The notes under the pieces are model-generated. The model worked only from the letters and a program-made list of their open reading frames with translations. It searched no databases and was not told where the DNA came from. Below are positions 10,997 to 18,477 of a stretch of 36,824 bases of DNA, piece by piece. Source of the DNA: an uncultured Verrucomicrobiota bacterium (GTDB taxonomy: Bacteria > Verrucomicrobiota > Verrucomicrobiia > Methylacidiphilales > UBA1321); the NCBI GenBank assembly GCA_903863295.1, contig CAIPBM010000178.1, forward strand, positions 1 to 36,824. The letters are read 5' to 3'. Position numbers and translations under genes: made by a program. Numbering within the stretch: position 1 is the first letter of the stretch; each line of letters starts with the position of its first letter.

Positions 10997-12361
10997 ATGA
11001 AATCCCCGGATCAATCCCCTCAACGCATGAGCGATGCCGACCGCAACTGGCGGCGCTTCGTCCTGTTCCGGGTTCTCTTCAACTCCCGCTTCTACTATCC
11101 CGTTCTCGCCATTCTCTTTCTCGACCTGGGATTGAGCGCCACGGAATACACTCTCCTCAATTTCGCGTGGGCGCTCGCCATCGTCTTCACGGATCTCCCG
11201 GCAGGCGTGCTGGCAGACCGGATTGGGCGCAAGCCGTTGGTCGTGACCGCCGCCGTGTTCATGGTTCTGGAAATGACCATCCTCAGCCTGGCTCCGCGCA
11301 ATGGGGGACTGGTCTTGTTTTTCTGCTGCCTGGCGAATCGAATCCTCAGCGGGATGGCGGAAGGAATGGCGAGCGGCGCGGACGAAGCTTTGGTTTTCGA
11401 TTCACTCGCCGAACGGGGCAGATCCAGCGAGTGGCCGCTCGTCCTGGATCAAGTCATGCGCTGGCAGGGCGTGGGCATGATTGTCGCCATGCTGGTCGGC
11501 GGCGCGGTCTACGATCCGAACCTCATGCAACGGGTTTTCTCCGGCCTGGGCGTAAATTGCCACTTCGCCCAGGGTTCCACGCTCCGCTTCCCCGTCTATC
11601 TGAATTTGATCACCGCGCTGCTGGTTCTATGGACCGCCCTTGGCCTCCGTGAACCGGGCTTGAGAAAAACGCATTTCGCGCCTGAGAACAAGGATTCCAG
11701 CGGGCCGGAAAGAACCGCCTGGCATCTCGTCGTCAAGGCGGGTACGTGGATCGTCAGGACACCCCAGGCGCTCTTTGTCATCGTGGCGGGCGTCTTGCTT
11801 GATAGCGTCGTCCGGCTTTTCCTGACCTTTTCAAGTTCCTATTTCCGGATCATCGAAATCCCGGAAGCGGCCTTCGGCATCATCGGGGCGATGTTGGGAG
11901 GACTCGGCTTGGTCGTCTCCCCCATTGCCAGACGCATGGTCACGACCCATTCCCTGGCGCGAAATTACGCCCTGATTGCCCTCACGATCCTGGTGGGTCT
12001 CATCGCCGTCGCCTGCCGCTGGAATTACTGGGGCATCCTCGCCATTCTGCCTTTGGGCGCTGCCATGATGGCCCTCGGCTACATGGTCTCCTACTACCTG
12101 AACGCGTTGGTCGACTCGAGTCATCGTGCAACTGTCCTCTCTTTCAAGGGCGTCGTCTTCAACCTCGGCTACGGGTTCATCAGTCTCGTCTTCGCCTTGG
12201 TCTTGCGCGCCGTGCGGGACGGTGGAGATGCCCAGGAAGCCGTCGCGCGAGGGTTCAATTTTCTGCCTCTTTGGCTCATGGGCAGCGGTGTTCTTTGTCT
12301 CCTTTATTTCGGTAAGCACGCCACGCTGTTGACGACAAAAATCAGTAAGAACGAAAATTAG
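10997..12361 (+). CDS. MFS transporter
   Basis: A 454-residue integral membrane protein with about 12 hydrophobic helices in two halves. The major facilitator motif A is visible in the loop after the second helix (PAGVLADRIGRKPLVV, about residues 69-84). The first helices have the pattern FRVLFNSRFYYPVLAILFLDLGLSA, and a long central loop around residues 225-250 (LREPGLRKTHFAPENKDSSG) separates the halves, which is usual for MFS. The substrate cannot be read from the sequence. The position beside the barnase/barstar pair (divergent, about 130 bases apart) gives no hint of function. ATG 10997 is used; another Met 10 residues in (MSDADRNWRR) is possible and would remove a polar N-terminus. Confidence 0.88.
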   Translation: MKSPDQSPQRMSDADRNWRRFVLFRVLFNSRFYYPVLAILFLDLGLSATEYTLLNFAWALAIVFTDLPAGVLADRIGRKPLVVTAAVFMVLEMTILSLAPRNGGLVLFFCCLANRILSGMAEGMASGADEALVFDSLAERGRSSEWPLVLDQVMRWQGVGMIVAMLVGGAVYDPNLMQRVFSGLGVNCHFAQGSTLRFPVYLNLITALLVLWTALGLREPGLRKTHFAPENKDSSGPERTAWHLVVKAGTWIVRTPQALFVIVAGVLLDSVVRLFLTFSSSYFRIIEIPEAAFGIIGAMLGGLGLVVSPIARRMVTTHSLARNYALIALTILVGLIAVACRWNYWGILAILPLGAAMMALGYMVSYYLNALVDSSHRATVLSFKGVVFNLGYGFISLVFALVLRAVRDGGDAQEAVARGFNFLPLWLMGSGVLCLLYFGKHATLLTTKISKNEN

Positions 12362-12691
12362 AGGATAAGCCCGCCATTGGCGGAGAGGTAATTAAGTGCC
12401 CGAGGCAGGAGTCAAAACCAATCGGATGAGGATTTCAGAGGACTGGGGAGGAGTCGTTTTGGATTTTACCTTTGAAATGGAACAAGGTGGTTTTCTGGAG
12501 TCCCACCCAGTCACCGAAATTTTGTGTGAACGGGCGTGCCCATTTTGGTATCCCGTTGAAAGGGGAAACCTCACGGCGGCGACGTAGCATAAGTCACAAG
12601 TCAGCTTGTCGAAAATCACAATCAGTCTCAAGATCGCCTCAGGGAACTCGAACACCAAAAAAGTTCCAACCATACGGGAAAATTCCGATTA
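12362..12691. other. Intergenic region with tRNA-like remnant and no clear gene
   Basis: These 330 bases lie between the MFS gene and the beta-helix protein gene. They contain a short CCGCC-ATT-GGCGG hairpin (12371-12383) that has no T-run, the tRNA-Leu-like fragment at 12396-12420, and short open frames on both strands with no recognisable motif. The stretch about 12480-12590 has no signal that I can assign. It may be eroded mobile DNA, consistent with the flanking tRNA fragment. Confidence 0.5.
12396..12420 (-). repeat. Degenerate copy of tRNA-Leu 3' end (putative attachment site)
   Basis: This stretch matches 14219-14242 (the 3' acceptor stem, discriminator and T-arm of tRNA-Leu plus one outside base) over 24 bases with three mismatches, in the same orientation. 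The complete acceptor arm and part of the T loop are present; beyond 12420 similarity fades, with only faint resemblance near the anticodon arm. A repeat of a tRNA 3' end at the far side of inserted DNA is what tyrosine-recombinase integration leaves behind. It could instead be a decayed second tRNA gene. Confidence 0.6.
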
Positions 12692-14146
12692 ATGAACATG
12701 ATCGATATCAGGTTTGCTGCGCTCGCCCGTTCCGGTCCTCTGACAATTTTATGCCGGGCGATTCTCGGATTGATTTTACTTGCGGGTACCTTGCCGGCGC
12801 AAAACCTGGCACAAGCATCTCCCGCACCGGAGGGTGAACCGCTTTCCGCGCAGTTCAAGTTGACCGTCGGGCAAACGAATGTCCCGGTTTACCTTGCTCG
12901 GATTAATTCCACTTCTCCCGAGCACCGGCATTACATGGGACTTCCAGTCGCGAGCGAAACTTCCACCGCATCATTTTCGTCGTTCGATATGGGAGGGCCG
13001 GTTAAAATAACCGTCATCTTCACGGAAGACGTCACGAGCGCGAAACTTCTGCCAGCGTCTAGCGGAATCAAGCCGGAGTGCATCGGAAATACCATCACTT
13101 TTACGGTTGCCAAGCCGGGACAGTTGACGCTGGAAGTGAATGGCAACTGGGTCAATTCGCTCCACCTGTTTGCCAATCCCATCGAAGCGGCGGCTCCGAA
13201 TCCCAACGATCCCAATGTGATCTATTTTGGACCGGGCGTCCACCAAGTCCAAAACATTCAGGTTACCACTGGCAAGACAGTCTACATTGCCGACGGAGCC
13301 GTTGTTTACGGCCATCCTGAGGGAGCGAACCCAGGCGCCCCGATCTTTTATCTGAAAGGATCAAATATCGTCCTGCGCGGACGCGGCATCATCGACGGCA
13401 GCCTCTGCCCCCGCGGCAACCGATCCGTCCTTGGAGTTAATGGCACCAATATCCAGGTGGAGGGAGTCATTCTACGGGATTCGAGCGGCTTTACCTTGCC
13501 CGTCCGGAGGTCGGACAACGTGAAGATTAGCAACGTCAAGGTATTCGGCTGGCGCGGCAATTCCGATGGCATGGACATCTGTAACAGCCGCCAGGTGGAT
13601 ATCAGCGATTGCTTTTTGCGGACCTTTGATGATTTGATCGTCCTGAAGACGGATAAAAACCAGGGTGAGCTACGGGATGTCACGATAAAGCATTGTGTGC
13701 TGTGGAATGAATTTGCCCATGCACTGAGCCTTGGCGCGGAGCTACGGGAACCTCTCACCAATGTGCTCTTTTCGGATTGCGATATTATACACGACAAGGG
13801 CCGCGAATGGCTCCTGCGCGTTTACAACTGCGACTCGGCTTCGGTCAAAAACGTTGTATTTGACAACATCCGAATCGAGGAGGCGAGACGGCTGATGTCT
13901 GTTTGGATTGGAACCGCAGTTTGGAGCAAGGAGACCGAGCGTGGGCATATCGACGATGTCACCTTCAAAAATATAACTTCAGTCGCGCCGGAACTTCCCG
14001 CTCCTCTGGCAGACCTTGTGGGTTTCGACGCCAATCATGCCGTCAATCACGTGCGGTTTCTGAATGTCGTCATCGGCAATCATCCGCTGAGTCAAAGCGA
14101 CATCCGTCAAAACGCCTTTGTTCATGATGCTAGCGTGACGCCTTAG
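12692..14146 (+). CDS. Secreted GH28-like right-handed beta-helix protein
   Basis: A 484-residue exported protein. Residues 18-36 form a hydrophobic signal segment ending near AQNLAQA. A beta-rich N-terminal domain precedes IYFGPGVHQVQNIQV and VYIADGAVVYGHPEG, the entry strands of polygalacturonase/dextranase-type pectin-lyase folds. The catalytic region has GH28-style acids: NSDGMDI (Asp292, Asp295) and FLRTFDDLIVLKT (Asp313, Asp314). The GHG motif of typical GH28 is replaced by HALSLG. It probably hydrolyses an acidic or unusual polysaccharide outside the cytoplasm, but the substrate is not predictable. No Shine-Dalgarno is obvious; two ATGs (12692, 12698) are in frame. The gene sits alone between the tRNA-Leu and the tRNA remnant, which suggests it arrived on a mobile element whose integrase is gone. 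Confidence 0.85.
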   Translation: MNMIDIRFAALARSGPLTILCRAILGLILLAGTLPAQNLAQASPAPEGEPLSAQFKLTVGQTNVPVYLARINSTSPEHRHYMGLPVASETSTASFSSFDMGGPVKITVIFTEDVTSAKLLPASSGIKPECIGNTITFTVAKPGQLTLEVNGNWVNSLHLFANPIEAAAPNPNDPNVIYFGPGVHQVQNIQVTTGKTVYIADGAVVYGHPEGANPGAPIFYLKGSNIVLRGRGIIDGSLCPRGNRSVLGVNGTNIQVEGVILRDSSGFTLPVRRSDNVKISNVKVFGWRGNSDGMDICNSRQVDISDCFLRTFDDLIVLKTDKNQGELRDVTIKHCVLWNEFAHALSLGAELREPLTNVLFSDCDIIHDKGREWLLRVYNCDSASVKNVVFDNIRIEEARRLMSVWIGTAVWSKETERGHIDDVTFKNITSVAPELPAPLADLVGFDANHAVNHVRFLNVVIGNHPLSQSDIRQNAFVHDASVTP

Positions 14147-14190
14147 GGTTGCTTGCCATTGCGACAAGCCCGGGACAGGCCTCTTTTTGA
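14147..14190 (+). terminator. Possible terminator after the beta-helix gene
   Basis: Just past the stop codon (14146) GCTTG (14151-14155) can pair with CAAGC (14165-14169), and a CTCTTTTT run follows at 14181-14188. Stem and T-run are not well spaced for an ideal intrinsic terminator, so this is a weak call. Confidence 0.35.
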
Positions 14191-14219
14191 GTCAAAGGAA
14201 GTCCGCGGATAAAAGCCCG

Positions 14220-14304
14220 TGCCCGAGGCGGGAGTCGAACCCGCACGGGGATTGCTCCCCTCAGGATTTTAAGTCCTGTATGTCTGCCATTCCATCACTC
14301 GGGC
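14220..14304 (-). tRNA. tRNA-Leu (anticodon UAA)
   Basis: The minus-strand sequence folds as a class II tRNA. The acceptor stem GCCCGAG/CTCGGGC is fully paired with discriminator A. The anticodon arm CAGGACTTAAAATCCTG has loop CTTAAAA and anticodon TAA. There is a long variable arm (GAGGGGAGCAATCCCC), and the T arm is GCGGGTTCGACTCCCGC. CCA is not encoded. The long variable arm and A discriminator fit leucine. Its 3' end faces the beta-helix gene and is copied at 12396-12420. The remaining bases up to the PEP-CTERM gene hold two hairpins and a candidate promoter. Confidence 0.96.
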
Positions 14305-14317
14305 GTAATCGTAAGCA

Positions 14318-14361
14318 TCTCAGGCAGAAAGCCTGAGAAATGAGCCTGCACCAAAGCAGGC
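14318..14361. other. Pair of adjacent hairpins between tRNA-Leu and PEP-CTERM gene
   Basis: Hairpin 1 has an 8-base perfect stem (14318-14325 with 14331-14338, core CTCAGGC/GCCTGAG) and the loop AGAAA. Hairpin 2 has a 6-base stem (14344-14349 GCCTGC with 14356-14361 GCAGGC) and the loop ACCAAA. Neither has a T-run, so they are not simple terminators. They lie upstream of the tRNA 5' end and upstream of the PEP-CTERM gene. Confidence 0.6.
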
Positions 14362-14407
14362 CAGCCGACAATTTACAAAAGATTTTTCTCCCCGGGAATA
14401 ATTCCTG

Positions 14408-14436
14408 TTGGCAATTACCTTTAGTCCCGCTAATAG
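14408..14436 (+). promoter_or_regulatory. Candidate promoter of the PEP-CTERM gene
   Basis: TTGGCA (14408-14413, 5 of 6 with TTGACA) is separated by 17 bases from TAATAG (14431-14436, 3 of 6 with TATAAT), about 80 bases before the ATG. It was also tested as a sigma-54 site because of TTGGCA, but no GC lies at the required -12 position. Weak but best available call. Confidence 0.35.
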
Positions 14437-14514
14437 TCCAACGCTGAAATTTAAGTATTGTAACTCCCTTCATATTTAATCACGCACCGATGAGTCTTCG
14501 TATTTCCTGAGATT

Positions 14515-17500
14515 ATGAAAAATCCGTCCCCGTTGCTTTTCTTGGCAGCGGTGGTCTTTTTCCTCTCAGACTCTTGGGCTCATGCAGCGAGCAGCACGTG
14601 GACAGGAAGTGGGACATCGAGCCTAAGTGACGGGGCGAGTTGGTCGACCGGGGTTGCGCCTGGATCGACCAGCGTGACTACCAACACCGACACGGCGACC
14701 TTCAACTCCGGGAGCGGAACGATCACGGTGGATGCGAACCGTGATCTGAAGAATATCGTCTTCGATACCGGCGCGGGCTCTTTCACGCTGACGGGCGGTA
14801 GCTTGTTGCTGACCTCCGGCGGAACCTCGCAGATCACTTCGATGCTGACTGGCAATAGCATAACGGAAGGGATCAATTCCCCGCTCACGCTGGAAGGATC
14901 CTATACCTTCGCGAATAACAGTGCGACGACAACGAATGTCTTCCAAATCGGCGGCACAGTCACCAGTGCTGCAGCGAGTGGCACAACCACGTTGACCCTG
15001 ACTGGAACGAACACCGGCACCAATTCCCTGACGAATGTCATCAGCAACGGAACGGGTACCAACAAGGTAGCGTTGACGAAGAGCGGTTTGGGAACCTGGA
15101 TTCTCAATGGTGCGTCGGCCAATACCTACACCGGAACGACGACGATCAATGGCGGCACGCTGGTGGAAGATTTTGCCAATGCGACATCAGCAACCAATCT
15201 CATCAGCAGCTCGTCCGCCCTGGCCTTTGGCTCTGGCAGCGGCGCTTTACAAATCATGCAGCAGAAAGGGGTGAATACATCCCAGACGTTCGCCGGTACG
15301 ACGTTCGGTTCCGGTGCAACCACGATCTCAGGGATCAACGTCGGCTCGGGCACACTGACGATTGCGCTCCAGGCCCTCACGCGCAACGCGGGAGGCACGG
15401 TTAATTTTATTCTACCGACGTCCGGCAGTATCACGACCTCAACGGGTAATGACGCGACTGGAATTCTCGGTACCTATGCCACGACCGGGACGGGCACGTC
15501 GCTCGCCTATGCCACGGTCAGCGTTGGCAATATCGCGGCGTATACGGGAACCAGCGCTTCTTCGCCCTCGGGAATAACCGATACATCAGGAACGGTCAAC
15601 TACGCCTTGTCAGCAGGTTCGCCGACAGGGCTGACCGGCTCTTTTGTGGCCAATACGGTGCAATACACGGGCACAAGTGCAGGCACCATCGATGTCGGAA
15701 CAGGTGCTTCCACTTCCAATACACTTACCTTAAACGGCTTGATGAACGCGGGCAGTGGTGGCCTGACCATCCAGGAATCGGGATCGGGTGCCACGGGAGG
15801 CCTGCTCATTGGCGCGAGCAAAGAGTTGGTCATCACGGGGAATAGCCAGACGATCACAATCTCGGCGGTAATCAAAAATAGTAGCGCAGGCATGTCTTCG
15901 CTCGTTTTCAGTGGCGCGGGTCAATTGACGCTTACCGGCGCGAATAGTTACACGGGAGGTACGGTCTTGAATTCCGGGACTCTGAATATTGGCTCAAGCA
16001 GTGCGCTTGGAGCCAGCGGCACCTTTACCATTAACGGAGGAACGATCAATAACACGGTGGCCTCACCGACTTTTTCTGGGACAACAACAACGTACAGCCT
16101 GGTGGTGAATAATGACTTCGCCTTCACGGGTACCAACAACCTCAGTTTCGGTGCTTCCAATGTTAATTTGGGCAGTAGCGGAGTCACCCGCACCATCACG
16201 GTCAATGGAGGCATGCTCACCTTTGCCGGTAATTTTTCCGGCTCAAACTTGCTCGGCAAATCGGGCAGCGGATCGCTCATGCTCTCTTCAGGCTCCAACG
16301 CGTTTGCTGGAGTCGTGTTGAATGCGGGTCGGCTCATTCTCAATGCCGACGGCAGCGGTACTACGACCAATCAAGTGCTCGGCATTGGAACCGTAACGAT
16401 CAATGGCGGTACACTTACTTACGGAACCCTTGCTGCTGGATCGACCAGAACCGTTGCAAACGCCATCATCTTCGGCGGCGATGCCACCCTGGTCGATGGC
16501 ACCTTTGTCGCCGGTTCGACCCTCGCCTTCACTGGCACCGTAAATTTGGGCGGCACGGCGCGGACGCTTACCACCGACGTATTGGCGCAGGGTGCGCTCA
16601 GCTCCTCCATCACCACGGCCGAGCCGGTTACGATGTCCGGTACCGTCTCCAATGGTGGAATCATCAAGGCTGGCCCCGGGGTACTCGTCTTGTCCGGAGC
16701 CAATACCTACACAGGAGATACGACCGTGCGTTGGGGGACGCTGACAGTGGGGGCGAATGCTCCCAATGGCGGCGCGGGCGTAACCGGAGCCTTGGGAAAT
16801 GCCACCAGTGCGATTCAACTCGGCGACTCCGGCAGCAATGTGGCCAATCCGGTGAATCTTCTGAGCAATGGCGCCTATACCGTGGCTCGGGATATTGTGG
16901 TCAGCAGTTATAATTCTGGAGGCCTAACAGCAATTGGCGGTAGCAATACCTCCGGGACGACCCTTTATTCGGGCACGATCACGCTTGGTTCGGGTTCCAC
17001 GGTGCACGGCGTGACATTGACCAGCCATAATGGGGGGACGGTCAATTTTTCCGGCACCCTCCGGGATGCCGCCGGTATCACGACGGGAACCGGCGGACTC
17101 GTCACCATCTCCGGCAGTCAGGCAGCAGGTTCCGCGACGGGTACCAGTAGCGCACCAACCAACACCGGCACGGTACAATTGACCGGAGCCAATACGTTCA
17201 CCGGAGGCCTGAACATCGGAGGAGACCAGATTGTCGATCTCGCCAATACCTCCCAGACGGTGGGATTTCTGGAAAATGCGCTGAGCCTTCCCACGATCAC
17301 CAGTGGCGGCACAGGATACACGGCCGCAACCGTCGCCATTACGGGCGGCGGCGGCTCAGGCGCAACCGCCACGGTGACCCGCACCAGCGGCGCAATCACC
17401 GGGATAGTCATCACCAATTTTGGCTCAGGGTATACCTCGGCCCCGACGTTTACGATAACGGGCGCCGGCGGTAGCGGTGCCAACGTCCAGGGAAATTTCG

Positions 17501-18447
17501 CCAGCAGTAGCCTCCTTCTCGGTTCCGGGAACCTGACCATCGCGGGCACCAATAGCGTCCTGACACCGATGTCCTATAACGGAGCCATCTCCGGGACAGG
17601 TGGCGTTTATAAGAATGGCGCAGGAACGCAAATCTTCACCGGGGCGAGTACCTATAGCGGTGGCACCACGATCTCCGCCGGTGCGCTTTACGCCAATAAT
17701 ACCAGCGGATCGGCCACCGGCACGGGCGCAGTCACGGTCAGCAGTGGAGCTACGCTCGCGGGCAGCGGCACGATTGCGCCAGCCTCGGGAACCGGCGTGA
17801 CCATGAACGGGACGCTCTCATCCGGCGGCCAGCAAAGCGCAGCATCGAATACCATCTTTGGCTCGGGATTGACCCTCGATAACCGGGGCAATGCTGGTCA
17901 ACCTATCCTGACCATCAACAGTGGGTCCAACCTCTCCTTTAGTTTGGGCTACACCCCCGGGGTTCCAGCCAACAAAAACAACTTCACCGCCCCGATCACC
18001 TCGCAATCAACCTTTCTCAATGTGCTAGGTAATACCAATGCCGAAATCACGTTCACTCCAGGCGGCGCGGACACGATTACCCTGGTCGATCTGACGGTTG
18101 GTTCCGACCAGGATTTGGCGCTCCGTTATGATAATAATCCTTATCTATTGATCGCTGCCGGGGCCGATATCGACTACTCCGGATTATACACCACTGCCGC
18201 CAATCACACCGGTGACGGCTATGTCCTGGGAGTAACCAATGTCGGTGGTGGCTATACGCCGTTCACCATCCAGGTCACGGATATCAACGGAAACCTGACC
18301 AATACCTACACCGGTCTGCAGCTCTATCTCTACAATGGCGATCTCGAAGTGGTACCGGAGCCGAGCAATTGGGCCATGTTGCTGGGTGGAGGGATACTTC
18401 TTTTTCTCCGGTTGCAGCGTCGAGCCAAAGCCCAACTTTCGACGTGA
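14515..18447 (+). CDS. Giant autotransporter-type beta-strand repeat protein with PEP-CTERM tail
   Basis: A 1310-residue exported protein, very rich in Gly, Ser, Thr and Asn. Residues 1-24 are a signal peptide (LLFLAAVVFFLSDSWAHA). The body carries autotransporter-associated beta-strand repeats: ANTYTGTTTINGGTLV (about 203), ANSYTGGTVLNSGTLNIG (about 475), ANTYTGDTTVRWGTLTVG (about 728), ANTFTGGLNIGG (about 891) and STYSGGTTISAGALY (about 1043). A tandem pair of GGxGYTxAxxxITGxGGSGA motifs lies at about 931-995. The end VPEPSNWAMLLGGGILLFL plus RLQRRAKAQ is a textbook PEP-CTERM signal: VPEP motif, one TM helix, basic tail. There is no autotransporter barrel, so surface display is expected to depend on exosortase. 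The exosortase gene is its convergent neighbour, with a 23-base gap. A likely role is a cell-surface or matrix adhesin associated with the exopolysaccharide; this is inference. Confidence 0.93.
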   Translation: MKNPSPLLFLAAVVFFLSDSWAHAASSTWTGSGTSSLSDGASWSTGVAPGSTSVTTNTDTATFNSGSGTITVDANRDLKNIVFDTGAGSFTLTGGSLLLTSGGTSQITSMLTGNSITEGINSPLTLEGSYTFANNSATTTNVFQIGGTVTSAAASGTTTLTLTGTNTGTNSLTNVISNGTGTNKVALTKSGLGTWILNGASANTYTGTTTINGGTLVEDFANATSATNLISSSSALAFGSGSGALQIMQQKGVNTSQTFAGTTFGSGATTISGINVGSGTLTIALQALTRNAGGTVNFILPTSGSITTSTGNDATGILGTYATTGTGTSLAYATVSVGNIAAYTGTSASSPSGITDTSGTVNYALSAGSPTGLTGSFVANTVQYTGTSAGTIDVGTGASTSNTLTLNGLMNAGSGGLTIQESGSGATGGLLIGASKELVITGNSQTITISAVIKNSSAGMSSLVFSGAGQLTLTGANSYTGGTVLNSGTLNIGSSSALGASGTFTINGGTINNTVASPTFSGTTTTYSLVVNNDFAFTGTNNLSFGASNVNLGSSGVTRTITVNGGMLTFAGNFSGSNLLGKSGSGSLMLSSGSNAFAGVVLNAGRLILNADGSGTTTNQVLGIGTVTINGGTLTYGTLAAGSTRTVANAIIFGGDATLVDGTFVAGSTLAFTGTVNLGGTARTLTTDVLAQGALSSSITTAEPVTMSGTVSNGGIIKAGPGVLVLSGANTYTGDTTVRWGTLTVGANAPNGGAGVTGALGNATSAIQLGDSGSNVANPVNLLSNGAYTVARDIVVSSYNSGGLTAIGGSNTSGTTLYSGTITLGSGSTVHGVTLTSHNGGTVNFSGTLRDAAGITTGTGGLVTISGSQAAGSATGTSSAPTNTGTVQLTGANTFTGGLNIGGDQIVDLANTSQTVGFLENALSLPTITSGGTGYTAATVAITGGGGSGATATVTRTSGAITGIVITNFGSGYTSAPTFTITGAGGSGANVQGNFASSSLLLGSGNLTIAGTNSVLTPMSYNGAISGTGGVYKNGAGTQIFTGASTYSGGTTISAGALYANNTSGSATGTGAVTVSSGATLAGSGTIAPASGTGVTMNGTLSSGGQQSAASNTIFGSGLTLDNRGNAGQPILTINSGSNLSFSLGYTPGVPANKNNFTAPITSQSTFLNVLGNTNAEITFTPGGADTITLVDLTVGSDQDLALRYDNNPYLLIAAGADIDYSGLYTTAANHTGDGYVLGVTNVGGGYTPFTIQVTDINGNLTNTYTGLQLYLYNGDLEVVPEPSNWAMLLGGGILLFLRLQRRAKAQLST

Positions 18448-18454
18448 ATGTTCG

Positions 18455-18477
18455 GCCTTGATCCCGTCGATCAAGGC
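18455..18477. terminator. Hairpin between converging PEP-CTERM and exosortase genes
   Basis: A perfect 9-base stem, GCCTTGATC (18455-18463) with GATCAAGGC (18469-18477), closes a 5-base loop just after the PEP-CTERM stop and runs into the last codons of the exosortase gene. It is followed on the plus strand by TTCTCA rather than a T-run, so termination efficiency is uncertain. It could serve both strands. Confidence 0.5.

Noticed and set aside
12396-12420. Second functional tRNA gene
   Set aside because: Only the acceptor/T-arm part is recognisable and no partner 5' acceptor strand or complete anticodon arm is present.
14408-14424. Sigma-54 promoter before the PEP-CTERM gene
   Set aside because: TTGGCA is present but no GC dinucleotide occurs 10 bases after the GG.
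14580-18006. Many long antisense frames opposite the PEP-CTERM gene
   Set aside because: Repetitive Gly/Ser/Thr codons suppress stops on the other strand; the apparent proteins are low-complexity and lack domains.
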